From positions 988,501 through 1,052,500 of the forward strand of contig MCFH01000010.1 of assembly GCA_002104945.1 (NCBI GenBank): 64,000 bases of DNA, in the 5' to 3' direction. Position 1 is the first letter of the stretch; every line of letters starts with the position of its first letter. The stretch comes from Piromyces finnis (taxonomy: Eukaryota; Neocallimastigomycota; Neocallimastigomycetes; Neocallimastigales; Neocallimastigaceae). Under the pieces are notes generated by a model. It saw nothing but the letters and a program-made list of their open reading frames with translations, made no database searches and was not told the origin of the DNA. The position numbers and the translations under genes were made by a program. Shown piece by piece: positions 1 to 12,817 of this stretch.

Positions 1-1939
1 AACTTTAATTATATATTAAATGAAACATTTATAAGATATATAAATAAAAAATAAGAATATATATCATATTTAATATAGCATTTATATATTTTAATATATT
101 AAAATATATAACATATTATAATAAATTGAGAAATTTTACTATTAATTTTATAATCATTAAAGTTTCAACATTTTTTAGACCTTATATATAAAAACAAATT
201 TTCAAATAATATTTTATTATATTTAACTTAAAATTCATTATTAAAAAAAGGTAATCGCAAAATTTTAGTGGATGCATTATGTTACTACATTTTTAGTAAT
301 TATTACTAAGTGATTGGTTATTTATATTAAAAGTTTTTAAATTGTATATGAACAATATTTTACACATTTTTTTAAATTAGTAGGAACAACCCAGCAACAA
401 TAAAATAGATATATATTGAAATAAAAAAAAAAAAAAAAAGAATATTATAGTTAAAATAAGATTTTAAACAACATAATATTATTTTTTTTTACTTTATATT
501 ATATTTTCTAAATTAATGGTTTGTTATATATAATGCATTTGAATAATGTTTATAGAAGTCTCAAAATATTATATATTACATTAATTTAAAAAATTTTTTA
601 ATCTTCAATAAAAAATTGTAATTCAAAATGAATGAATAAATATTTAAAATTTCTTAATACTCAGAGAGAGAAAAAATATATGAAATGATAGTATTTATTA
701 TTGAATAAATAACTTTCATAAATTTTATAACTCTGTTGTCGATGTTTTTCAATAACAATTGTTTTTGCCTTTGTTTTGTTTAGTTGAAATATTATTAAAA
801 AATATATATATTAATATATTAATTATATTAATAATATAAAAAATATATAAAAATCATTCACTTTAATTTTTATAATAATTAATAAGATATTTTAAATGAA
901 AAATACTATCCACCTTATTGTTAATATAGCTCTTTTATTATTCTTTACAACTGATAATTTAACTTAGAAACATTAAATAAAAAAGAAATAAAACTAATAA
1001 ATGATTTGATATCTATCGGAGTGTTTTTAATAAGATTAGAGTTTTATTTTTAAAATCATATTTATTAATTTACACATAATTATCATTCATATAAAAAAAT
1101 ATAGATTTATGAAATATTAGAAAATATACTTTAATATCGTATCGTAAGAAAATAAAAATAATATTGAAAACAATTTATTCTATTGAATGATTTAATATCA
1201 TTTCCTTTTATGAATAATAAATTTCCATTATTTCAGTTAAAAATATATGATTTTATTTTATTTTAAAAACTGAAATTAAGGTAGATTAATCATAAAAAAT
1301 ATTTATATATATTTAAAATTTTTTAATATAAAAGAAAACTATATTTAATATTTATCTTTTATTTCAAATACTAATTTGTATGTTAAAAAATAAAATAAAA
1401 ATAAAATTTTAAAGTTTTAAAATTGAAATTGTTTAAAAAATAATATTATGAATATTAAAAAAAAAAAGTATTAATATTTATCCTTAACTATATCAAATGT
1501 CCTAAACCTTTATTACATTTTATCATTCATATATATTAAGCTTTAATTTTTTACTAGTATATTTATAAATAACTAGAATTTATCATTTACTAATTTATCA
1601 ATTTATCAATTTAAATCATTCATATTATTACTAATATTACTGTTTTCTAAATAAAATAAAAAAAATTAAAGATATAAAAGAAAAGAAAGAAAAAAAAAAT
1701 AATAGAAATATGAATCAAATCACAATAGTTTAATACTTAAATTTTTTTTTTTATATTACTTGATATTAATAGTTTTAAAATAAAAATAATATTGTTTATT
1801 AATTACTTTGTTAAATTATAATATTAATATTAATATTTAATAATTTAATTATTTATAAATGCTTATTATTTCAAATTTTTAATCTTTGAAAAAAAAATTT
1901 AAAAAAATTGAATATAAAAAATACTTATAAACATATGAT
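1..1939. other. AT-rich non-coding region, left edge
   Basis: I see no supported gene here. The sequence is nearly all A/T, with an 18-nt A run near 422-439 and no open frame of useful length on either strand. It probably holds the end of a neighbouring locus outside the window plus the upstream region of the PP2A subunit gene. A TAA lies in frame four codons before that gene's ATG (1928-1930). Confidence 0.6.
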
Positions 1940-4900
1940 ATGCTATTAAGAGATTATATAAAAACAGAAAGTGAAGAAAAGATTATAAACAAGAAAAAAA
2001 GAATTACTTATAATTCTAATATAACTAATAATAGTGAATATATAGTAAATAATAATAAAAAGGATATTAATTTACAAGAAAATATTTTATCAGATAACGA
2101 AGAAGCAAGCAATAGTAATAATAGTTCCTCAAATCAATACGAAGACTATATAGAAGTTATTCCAGAATTACAAATCAATGAATTGTTCTTGTATTGGATT
2201 AATCTTCCTAAAACACAAAATTTAATTTATAATTATTTAAAGAAACTTGGAACAAAAAGTGATATTTTAAATAATCTTAATAACCAATTATTTAATCCTA
2301 ACAAAGAAAAGTTTGAAAAAGGTGAACAAAAAAGAAAAGAACTTTTAGAATTACAAAAATTTATATTTTCAATAGATAATAAATCAAAAAATAGCACATC
2401 TATAATTAATAATAATTCTAATAACAATAAAATCAATCATTCCTTCAGCCATATTCAAGAAGAAGCAAAAGCAGAAATAAATACTGTTAATAAAACATCA
2501 TTGAATAAAAAAGAAATTATAACACCTACATCTAAAATACATAAATCAAAAGCGTTACAAAGAGAAAGAAGAAAAGTTAGAAAATTGGATTCAAGTACAA
2601 ATACTTATATTAATCATCTTTCCACTTCACTTTACAGAAATAATGATGATATAAGAAATAAAGAAATTGAAAAAGTTACAAAAGAAGAAAACAATATTTA
2701 TAAATTCAAAAATAATTATAATAACGAAGACTCAAAATTAATTGAAACAATAACAGAAAGTATAGATAATAATTTTATTAAATTAACTGAGATGATAACA
2801 GAAAGTAAAGATAATAATATTCATAATAAATTAACTGAAAAAAACATGGCGGATAATTTATTAGCTGAACAAACCAAAAATGAATTAAATAATAATTTAA
2901 ATAATAATATCATAATTGAAGGTTAATATTATAATAATAGCTTTATTGATATATATTAATTATTTACATAATATTATGAAATTATAAATTAAATATAATA
3001 TAATAATTTATTATACCTATTAATGATAATTACATCCATATAATAATAAGTTAAAGAAAATGATGAAACTAGTTTATATTCAAAAACAAAGACAAAAAAA
3101 TATGATTCTGGTGTAGATATATCATTTGACTCTGTAAGATGTCACAATATTTTTTATATTATAATATAGTATTGAAAGTTATTTATAAATATATCAAATA
3201 TAAATATAAAAGTATTAATTTTTTTTTATATTTATAATGATTAAATATAATTTACATAAATAGAAGTCAGTTATCCCTAGATTCTACTTCCCTAAGGGAT
3301 ATCCAGTAGAAAATAATATAAAAAAAGTAATTGACAAGCAGCTTGTATGTATTTTAATTTTATTATATTAAAAATTTACATTATAGAAATAATATATAAA
3401 AAAAGGGCGAGTAAATTAATACATTAATACATTAATAATTAATATTTAATATTTAATATAGCAAAAAATTGAAGAAATATTCAAGCTTTCAAATGATAAT
3501 CAATTAAATGAACAAGAATTTTGGAAAGTAACTGAAGAATGTGAATTACCAAGATATATTAGTGCAGCCTTATTTAAAAAAGTTATTGGTGAACCTGACG
3601 ACATTTCCCAATTAAAGGTTTCGTTTGAAGGTTTCAAGAAGTAAGAAATAATAATAAAAAAAAGTTTATTTAATTTTATTAATAAATGTGTTTAATCATA
3701 ATAATTTTATTTTTTAATAAAACAAAGGGTCTGGATAGAAATAAAAAGTAATAATTATGATATGGATTCATTAATGTTTTCGATTTTAAAACCAAAAAAT
3801 AGAGAAAAATATAGAGGAAAGGATGACTATTTACTTCAAGAAGATTTCTTTATAGTTATTAATGGTAAATAATTATATATATATAAGGCAATATATATTT
3901 TACTAATAATTAAAAAATAACATTTATTATTATATATTAATTAGATGTGGTACAATATCATCCAGGATTAGAATTTTTATCTAATATGCCTATATTCCAA
4001 AATCGATATAGTTAGTTTTCATTTATTATAAAAAATTAAAATTATTTGGTATTAAAATAATAACATTATATATATATATATATATATTATTTAATCTTTC
4101 AGTCGAAACTGTAATATCAAGATTATTCTACAGCAAACCAAGAAATTGGAATGAACGTATGACATTGAATGAATTTAGAAAAGTTAAATTTACTCAAAAA
4201 TTAATAAATTTACAAGATGAAGATGATGATATTAACATTGTAAGGATAAAATAGAAAGAAAGTATATTTTTTTAATTATTGTTACTTTTTGTAGAACTAA
4301 CATAATTTATTATATTACTATAAAAACTATATATATTTATAATTATTTTTATTTAATAGAATAGAGATATTTTCTCCTACAAACATTTCTATGTAATCTA
4401 TTGTAAGTTTTGGGAATTAGATAAGGATCATGATATGAAAATTAATAGAAATGAATTAGCAAAATATGATCAATATAGTATAACACCAATAATGATTGAT
4501 AGAGTAATAGAAGGTTATGGAAAAGTTACATCAAATGATGGTGAAATATTAAAGTCAGGATGGAGAGATAAAATTAATGATCAAAAGTTAAATAATAATC
4601 AATCAAATGTGGATAATTTATCATCTTTACAAGAGGCTTTTAGAAATGTCAGTATAAAAAATAAAAATTATATTTTCAATAGCGTAATAAAAGATTATGA
4701 TAATGAGGATGATCCAAATATTATGCTATACAAAGATTTTATTTGTATGTACTCTCCATATGATAATTTTTTATTATTTTTTTCATATTATAATTTATTT
4801 TATGTTTTTATTTTTTAAATAATTTTATGATTTATAATATTATAGGGTTTATATTATCTGCTGAAGATAAAGGTACAACACAAGCTATTGAATATTGGTT

Positions 4901-5997
4901 TAGATGCCTCGATTTAGATGGCGATGGTGTTATAAGTGTATTTGAAATTGAACAATTTTGGATAGAGCAATATCAAAGAATGGTAGAATGTAGAACAGTT
5001 GATATTTGGTCTTTCAATGATTTCTTATGTTATCTGTAAATTCTTATTATATATAAATTTAATATTAAACTCAAAACTAAATTGTTTCTTATTTATTAAC
5101 TTTCTTTATTTTATTATATATATATATAATAGGTTAGATATGATTCAACCTGAAAATAAAAATGTTATTACCCTTGCTGATTTAAAACGTTCTAAAAATA
5201 CGCCATTATTCTTTGATATGTTATTTGATATTAAGAAATATGAAATGCATCTAAGATGTATGGATCCATTATTTAGAGAAGCAAATGAAGTATGGATTAT
5301 AGAAGGTATTTCATCTGATAATGTTAATATTGATGAAGAAGAAAAAAAGATTAAGCTGGAGTAAGTTAATATATTATATATATAAATTATCACATAAAAA
5401 ATATTAAATATTTAACATATAAATATTTTTATAGAGGGTGGGAAAAATTTGCTGAGAGAACTTATGAACAATTAGCATATGAAGAAATGCAAGCACAACA
5501 ATATCAATTATCATGTCAAAATTATCAAATGCATAAAGGAAAATTAGTAAGTTAAAGTTAAAGCTTATTAAAAAATAAAATAAAGATAATAATAAAATAA
5601 AAAGTTTTTTTTCTATAAATCTCAAATAACAATATATAATTATTAGTATAGTAAATAATTTATATTTTAGATACATATTAAAATTAATATTTTGTATATA
5701 TTTCTATATATTGTTAAAATTTATATTTTAAAATTAAGGTGTTTATATTTTTAATAATATTCACATTAACATTTGTAAATACATATCATATTTTATTTTT
5801 CTAAATAGGTTGATACTAGTTATAGGCATCATCGTAATTCTATATTAGAGGAAGATCCATTTGGTCCAGAAATTATTGATGATGACTTTCTAGAAGAAGA
5901 AGATGATGAAGAATATTCAATATGTTCAGATGAAGATGAAAATGAAGAAATAGCTTATAACTCTTTTGATCAAAATAATTCCGATTTAATAAATTAA
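1940..5997 (+). CDS. PP2A regulatory subunit B'' (PPP2R3 family), EF-hand protein
   Basis: This is a regulatory subunit that targets protein phosphatase 2A. Twelve exons join into one frame of about 922 aa: 1940-2921, 3051-3133, 3264-3344, 3462-3640, 3728-3864, 3945-4010, 4103-4239, 4360-4744, 4846-5035, 5133-5360, 5435-5546 and 5809-5997. The family core is clear: VIPRFYFPKGYP in exon 3, HPGLEFL in exon 6, then HFYVIYCKFWELD, DFIWFILSAEDK (across the 4745-4845 intron) and IEYWFRCLDLDGDGVI. Two EF-hand loops are readable, ELDKDHDMKINRNE in exon 8 and DLDGDGVISVFE in exon 9. The Asn-rich N-terminal 330 residues are poorly conserved and low complexity; the C-terminus is acidic. ATG 1940 is the first in-frame start after a stop. 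The assignment is firm, but the choice between B'' isoforms is not. Confidence 0.93.
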
Positions 5998-6049
5998 AAT
6001 GATATTTAATAATTATGAAATATATCGATATTATATATTAAAAATAATT

Positions 6050-6121
6050 ACGACGATGACGACAACAACAACAACAACAATAACAATAACAATAACAATA
6101 ATAATAATAATAATAATAATC
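6050..6121. repeat. Compound triplet repeat (GAC/AAC/AAT)
   Basis: A run of GAC-type, then AAC, then alternating AAT/AAC, then pure AAT triplets starts about 50 nt after the PP2A subunit stop codon. It probably lies in the 3' untranslated region. The ordered change from AAC to AAT recurs in other repeats in the window. Confidence 0.8.
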
Positions 6122-7105
6122 GTACTTCTGAATAGAATAATAATTTAAAATATTATATAATAAAATTTATATATTTATTTATATATATATATACACACTC
6201 AACTATATAAAATAATAATTATCTTTTATAAACATATGTATCATTTAAATAAAAAAAAATGTAATATATCAATTATTTATCATAGAAATTAATTTTTGTT
6301 TTTTCATATTCTTCATAAAAGTGTTATCATAAAAATATTAAAATAAATAATTAAATAATGACAATTATATTTTCTAATCTTAAGGAATTAAGTATACAAA
6401 AAACATGTAAAGTATTAATAATAATATGTACAAGTATTACAAAAAAAAAAACTGACATTAATGTTTATTTAGTTCATATAAATTTTATTATTACTATTTA
6501 TTTAATTAATAATATGAAATTTGTAGTTTTTCATATATACTACTATTAATATATATTGTAAAAAAAAAATAAGAGAAAAAAAAAAAGGTTGACAATGATG
6601 ACAATCATTTGGATCTTTTCTGAATATAAAATAAAGTATAACAATGAATTTCGAAATTTTATTATTTTTGTGAATTATTATTATTTGTGAATTTGAAATT
6701 ATTTTGGTGGAATAAACAACTATTTAAAAATAATATAAAGTTATTGTTTTATTATTAATAAAATGTATGTAGATAATAATATATTTATTAAATAATAAAA
6801 CAATCTTTTATTTTTTCCAATCTTATTTTTTCAATTAATATTTATTTAATTATTTTTAACCTTTCTATTTTATATATATTAAAATAAATTCTAATCAATT
6901 AGAAAAATACCTTTTTTGGAAATTAATTCCATGTGTCTTATTAATCATTTTATTTATTATTTATTTATTTATTTATTAATACAATATATCAATAGATTTA
7001 TTATAAAAAATATTTTAACATCTATTCGATTCTGAACAATTTGCCTATGCTATTTTTTAAAATAGAAAAAAATAAAAATAGTAATATATTATGTTTAATT
7101 AAATA

Positions 7106-7209
<104 letters not shown>

Positions 7210-8402
7210 AATGTGAATAGATTTAATAAAATGAATAAAAAGAAAAATGAGATATGATGTTTTATAGTTTTTTATATATATACTAAACATTTTTTATATT
7301 TATTTAATTATAACTTATGAATTCATATTAAGATTATTTGGTTTTTCTTTTTTTCTAAATAAAATTATGGAAGGTTTTAATATTTTGTATTACAAATATT
7401 TTTATTGAATTTAAATACATAATATATATCCATTTATTACAATATAATCAGAATATATTTATATTATTTATTTTTTTATTTAAGATTTAATATGTTTTAA
7501 ATATTTTTGGCTTTTATTTTCATTACAACAACAACAACAATTTAAATTTAAATAGTTGTTTTATTTTTTGTCAATTGACATTGAAATAAACTTCAAATCA
7601 ACTTTTATATTATACATGATAATAATAACAATCTTAGTCTATATATATTAATTATTAATATAATATTAAAGATTATAAATAAAACATTGATAACAATTGA
7701 ATATATGATATAATAGAAATAATAAATAAATAAATAAATAAATATTGGTAAATTGGCAAGAAATTATTATTTCCTTCATTTGATATATATTCAGCATTTA
7801 AATAAACATTATATTATAAATAAGTTATTATAAAGTGAATAAATTAAAGTTAAAATAAATAAATCATAAACCTTTCAAAAAAATAGACTTTTTTATTAAT
7901 CATATTTTATTTAATAATATTTTATTTAATATGAATAAACAATAAGAATATTTTAATAATAACGAAATATTATTTATCATTTTATTGAAAAAGTTTATTT
8001 TGTATTATATTAAAACAATTATTTACTAAAGAAAAAAAACTTTTAAATTCTAAAGTAAATCTTGTATATATTTAAATTATTAATAAGATTTATAATCAAA
8101 AAATTTATAAAAGCATTAAAATATTTTTGTACATTAATATATAAACAAAAATCTATTACAATATTTTTTTTCTTCTAAAGTATATTTCTTTGAAAGCAAT
8201 ATAATCATTTGCTTCATTAATATTCTTTTACTTTACAAAAGTTGCTTGTATAAATTAATTTAATAATATATATTTTACTTGTTTATAAAGGTAAAATTAA
8301 CAATAATAAAACAATTTTAATTATAACAATATTATCAATTATTTTGCAAACAGTAAAATATTATTTAATCTTATATTAAATATTAAAAGTCACTAATTCA
8401 TA

Positions 8403-10862
8403 ATGAATAATTCTTTTGAAGAAAAAAATCAAGATGATAATACATCATTTCAGAGTGTTGATAAAACTTCAAACGCAATAAATAGTTTAAATAAAGATAT
8501 TAATAAAATTAAGAAGGAAATCGTTAATGAAACAAAAAGTGAGTTTAGCGATAATATAAATAATATACCTCATATTATTAAAGAAACTGTAGAGAATAAG
8601 GAAAGTGAAAAAATGGTAAAAGAAAAGGGCCCTGGAATTGATAATAATAAAATTATTATTGAACCAGGTTTAAAAGCATTATCTCATGGTCATAAAATAA
8701 ATAAATCTATTGGTGCTTCTTCCCAATCTTCTTTATCAACTTCTGCTATACCTGTTGACATATTGGACGAATATGATTCTGATACAAGTGAATTTCCAAC
8801 AGATTATAAACATACAACAGATATGTTAATAAAATTAAAAGAAAGAATTTTAGATGAATCAAAAAAAATGTTAACACCTGCTGATTCTTCCAGTAGACTT
8901 AGTCATAAATCTTCATTAAATTCAGAAACTTCCTCTCTCACTACTACTAATAACCTAAGTAGTAGTTATACCAATAAACTTTATGTTCCAAATATAAGAT
9001 ATAATACTAATTTCCCTAATAAATCATATACTGATGTAAATATTAGCAGTAGTAATATAAATTCTTATACCTATCATAATAATATATCACAAGAATCTTT
9101 TAGTTCAACATATTTACCGGGAAATATTAATACTAAAAGTTCCCTTAGTAAATATAGAAAAATCTTTGAATATACAGAAGACGAAATAAAACTATTTAAT
9201 GCTTTAGAAGAGTATGCGCTTTTGCCAAAAGGAAGATTAAATCCAGGATTAGATGATTTGAATGGTGATAATGATGAAATTAATAAATTAAAAGATGAAC
9301 AGGTTTTAATATATAAAAAATTAAATTCTACTCGTTCTGTACTTCATAAAGAAATGTTGGCCCATGTTAATTGCATTAATGAAAAGGAGGAGCTAGAAAA
9401 AAGAGTTCAGGAACTTCAAAATTTGTTAGAAGAGAAGGAGAAAGCCATTGAAGAACTTCAAGCAGAATTAAATACAGAAAAAGGTAGTGCTGAATCATTA
9501 AAAAAAGAAAGACAGACTGTTCAAGATGAAGTTGAAGAATTGACTAAATCTTTATTCGAAGAAGCGAATAAATTGGTTGCAGATGAAGCAAGAAAACGCC
9601 ATAAAGTTGAAAAAATAAATAAGATTATGAGCGGAAAATTGAGGGATTCACAACTTCAATTAGATACTCAAACCCAACAATTAAAAGAATTACGTAAAAA
9701 GATGGAGGAAATTAACTTTGAAAATATAACAAATAAAAAGATGATGGAAGATAATAAACGTTTGAGTATCCTTTCTGAAGTTTCAGATGAAACTATTGCA
9801 TATGATGTTAATAGTATTGATACTTTCCTTTTAGCAGAATTCAAGGATTTTATTAGTTCAGCATTTAATGTTCGTATGAGTAAATTGCATAATATACCAT
9901 ATATGAAAAATTGTTTAGAAGATGATATCATGCCTTGTCTTCGTTTTGGTTCTGATCCAAAAATTTCTTGGAAAAGATTAACTGAAGAGATTGCATCAAA
10001 TTCACTTTTATTACAAGAAATATCTTCAAAAGGTTCAAAACCCTCATCACCACAAGCTAATCGCCCAGAACGTTCTTCTTCTATCAGTATGGGTAGTTTG
10101 AGTAGCAGTAATGGTACATCTACACCAACCTATCAAAATACACCACAAAATCGTTCATCTATGTGGGCACGTTTAAGTGTTCAAGCTGGTTTTGGCAGTG
10201 GTATTATCTATGATCAAGTTATTAATGGATGTCAAGCATGTGGTAGACCTAATACTCAATCAAATCCAATTCGTTTCCAATTTCGTATTGATAAACAAAA
10301 TAAAGATGATAGCAGTGAATGGTCCCCACTTTGTTCAGTTTGTCGTGATCGTATTGTAGCTTGTTGTGAATTCTATAACTTTATTCGTCATATTCGTCAA
10401 GGTCTTTATACCAATAGAGGAATTGCTGAACTTTACTATGAAAATATTCGTTTAAAGCGTCAAATGTTCTATGCTCGTGTTGGTGCTCTTAATCAAGCTG
10501 ATTTTGATTACGGTTTTGGTAAATTACCAAAGTTAACTCAAAGTACCACCACTTATAAACGTTCTCTCTCAATAAGTCAAATCAAATCAGAATTTAGCAG
10601 CTCTAGTTCTTCTCTTGTTGGTAATTCCATTTCTTCACCAATATCTCAATCAAGTTATAATTATCCAACAACTTATAATAATGATTCCAGTAATAGTTCA
10701 GTAACACAGGTTGATAACACAAGTCATAGAGTACTCAATCTTGATACGTACAAACCACCAATAAATAAACGTAGTTCTAATACTTATCTTCCAAGTACAG
10801 TTACAAGTCCAGAGTATAATAGTGATAATGTATCATCGATAATAACTGAAGATGCGAATTAA
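8403..10862 (+). CDS. SEC2: Rab guanine nucleotide exchange factor, Sec2/Rabin family
   Basis: This is a probable exchange factor for a Sec4/Rab8-type GTPase in polarised secretion; its animal homologue Rabin8 also acts in cilium formation. It is a single exon of 819 aa. The N-terminal ~290 residues are Ser/Asn-rich and probably disordered. Residues ~300-445 form a coiled coil holding the Sec2 signature LTKSLFEEANKLVADEAR near residue 380, the GTPase-binding part of the family. A conserved C-terminal module at ~605-700 reads CCEFYNFIRHIRQGLY, then ENIRLKRQMFYARVGAL, and resembles the Rabin C-terminal segment. Two Cys pairs in it (CQAC and CSVC) could bind metal. A Ser/Thr/Asn-rich tail follows. 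The ATG at 8403 opens the long frame. The lack of introns is unusual for this window. Confidence 0.92.
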   Translation: MNNSFEEKNQDDNTSFQSVDKTSNAINSLNKDINKIKKEIVNETKSEFSDNINNIPHIIKETVENKESEKMVKEKGPGIDNNKIIIEPGLKALSHGHKINKSIGASSQSSLSTSAIPVDILDEYDSDTSEFPTDYKHTTDMLIKLKERILDESKKMLTPADSSSRLSHKSSLNSETSSLTTTNNLSSSYTNKLYVPNIRYNTNFPNKSYTDVNISSSNINSYTYHNNISQESFSSTYLPGNINTKSSLSKYRKIFEYTEDEIKLFNALEEYALLPKGRLNPGLDDLNGDNDEINKLKDEQVLIYKKLNSTRSVLHKEMLAHVNCINEKEELEKRVQELQNLLEEKEKAIEELQAELNTEKGSAESLKKERQTVQDEVEELTKSLFEEANKLVADEARKRHKVEKINKIMSGKLRDSQLQLDTQTQQLKELRKKMEEINFENITNKKMMEDNKRLSILSEVSDETIAYDVNSIDTFLLAEFKDFISSAFNVRMSKLHNIPYMKNCLEDDIMPCLRFGSDPKISWKRLTEEIASNSLLLQEISSKGSKPSSPQANRPERSSSISMGSLSSSNGTSTPTYQNTPQNRSSMWARLSVQAGFGSGIIYDQVINGCQACGRPNTQSNPIRFQFRIDKQNKDDSSEWSPLCSVCRDRIVACCEFYNFIRHIRQGLYTNRGIAELYYENIRLKRQMFYARVGALNQADFDYGFGKLPKLTQSTTTYKRSLSISQIKSEFSSSSSSLVGNSISSPISQSSYNYPTTYNNDSSNSSVTQVDNTSHRVLNLDTYKPPINKRSSNTYLPSTVTSPEYNSDNVSSIITEDAN

Positions 10863-11287
10863 ATAACTCCAAATTAAAATTTATTATATATATAAAGTAA
10901 AATATAAAACTGAAAAAAACAAATTTTTTTGAGATTTTAAAAAAAAATAAGTCTATCCATTAGTTATAAGTATATAATATTAAATTCAAAAAATTCAAAA
11001 ATATTTTCGAACTAATTTTAATATATAGATTGTATTACAAATAACAATTTAAAATCGATATACTTATAATTATATATAAATAATATCTTACTATTTCTTT
11101 CATATTAAGATATTAAAAAGATGAAATAAAAAATAGGGAAGAAAGAAGAAAATACACATTTTTATACACATTTTTATATAAATATATATTATACAAATAA
11201 AAACTTAAAAAGTTTGTAATAACATATACCATTAAATATTTATTATTATTTTTTTTTTTAGTATAATATTGTAAAGTTTATTTTTTC

Positions 11288-11318
<31 letters not shown>

Positions 11319-11753
11319 AATATATATCTTTTTTCATTCATTCTAATATTCTAATGTTAATATTTTTCATTTTTAGTTAATTCTAATATTAAAACATAGA
11401 AATAAGTAAATTTTAAGATATTAAATATTATTCTTTATATATAAATGTTTTAAATAATTATTCCATTATTCCTCTAATAGAGCTTAATTTTTTTTTAAAA
11501 AAATTTTTTATAATAGTAGTAAAGTTAATAAAACCAACAAATAAATATAACAGAAATATCAAATAAAACAATAAATGCTAACGATAAATATATATTAAAA
11601 TATTTTTTTTTTTTAGATTTAATATATTTTATTGGGAAACCCAATCACGTGAATTCTTTATAATTAGTATTAATATTTTATTCTTTGAGGAATAGGTTAT
11701 ATTTAAAATATAAATTTTAAATTTTTACAAAATATCAAATATTTAAGATAAAA
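10863..11753. other. Intergenic, SEC2 to TFB5
   Basis: AT-rich spacer between two genes on the same strand. The only distinct element is a TCACGTGA palindrome at 11645-11652. No open frame is supported. Confidence 0.6.
11645..11652. promoter_or_regulatory. TCACGTGA E-box upstream of TFB5
   Basis: A perfect palindrome with a CACGTG core, preceded by CC to give CCAATCACGTGA, about 102 nt before the TFB5 ATG. CACGTG is the classic binding site of bHLH factors such as Cbf1. The same 11-mer CAATCACGTGA occurs about 108 nt before the adenosine-specific kinase ATG. Function is inferred from motif and position. Confidence 0.5.
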
Positions 11754-12122
11754 ATGGTCAAAGCCCAAAAAGGCGCTTTAATTGAAGTGTAGGTTTTCTT
11801 GTAAAGATAAAATAATAATATAATAACAAAAAATCAGTAAATTTTTATATAATTAAATTATAAAAATTAAAAATAATAAATCAAATGTTGTTTTAATAAT
11901 AATTCACTAATTATATTTATTAATATATTGTTTAAATTTCATTTTAATAGTTCAGATCCAACAGTAAAGTCTGTTTTATTAGAATTAGATGATGAACATC
12001 ATTTTATTATCAAAGATCTTGATGAAACTCATGTATTTGTAAATTCTATTGCTGTTGATATGATTAGAGATAAATTAGATAAAATTATGGAAGATAATAC
12101 TTATAAGATTCTGGAAGAATAA
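11754..12122 (+). CDS. TFB5: TFIIH subunit Tfb5 (TTDA/GTF2H5 family)
   Basis: The smallest subunit of the TFIIH core, which stabilises the complex in transcription initiation and nucleotide excision repair. There are two exons, 11754-11788 and 11951-12122, encoding 68 aa, the normal family length. The start MVKAQKGALIE and the middle FIIKDLDETHVFV match the family pattern (KGVLIE, FIIQDIDDTHVFV in human). The intron splits the Val codon just before SDPTVK. The first exon is only 35 nt. A TCACGTGA site lies about 102 nt upstream. Confidence 0.95.
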
Positions 12123-12817
12123 TAATATCAATTAAAAAAAGAAAAAGAAAGAGAATTATGAAAATTTTCTTTTATTATACCTTTAATTATTAAGTACATA
12201 TACACACATATAATCTTTTAATATGATTTATTTTAATAATAAAGAATAAACAAAATTTTAAATTTCTCATATTTTATCATTAATTAAAGTCAAATAAAAT
12301 CATAGTAATATGAAATATATTATTATCAAAATTGATAATTAATTACTTAAAAACATTCAAAATAAAACAAATATTTTATTTTATATTTTGTAAATATTTG
12401 AATTTAATATAAATTTAAAAAGTATATATATTTATTATTAAAAAATAATACAAATAATATTTGAAATAAAAAACTTTATTTAATATATTTAATAAAAACA
12501 TATATAAAAAAAATTAATCCATTAGAAATATTTTTTTTTAATTAAAATCTGAATTTAAAAACAATATAATTTTTAATTGTTATACAAAAAATTAAATTTA
12601 ATTCTGTTCAATAAAAGTTTTTTACTTTAATAAAAAATTATACCAGTTCATATTCAATATGTGTATTTTATAAAGATATTTTTATTTTTACAATAGATAT
12701 CATTAATAGTGTTTTTATTAAAATAAAATCAAATAATATACAAAATAAAAAATATACCATTTAATTTATATTATAAAATTTTAAATTGAAGTGTAACTAT
12801 ATAAATTTTAATGAGGA
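12123..12817. other. Intergenic, TFB5 to CFAP44
   Basis: AT-rich spacer with no supported gene. It should hold the TFB5 3' end and the CFAP44 promoter. I see no distinct motif. Confidence 0.6.

Noticed and set aside
6358-6549. 63-codon plus-strand frame
   Set aside because: Amino acid content expected of random AT-rich DNA, no motif, no splice partner.
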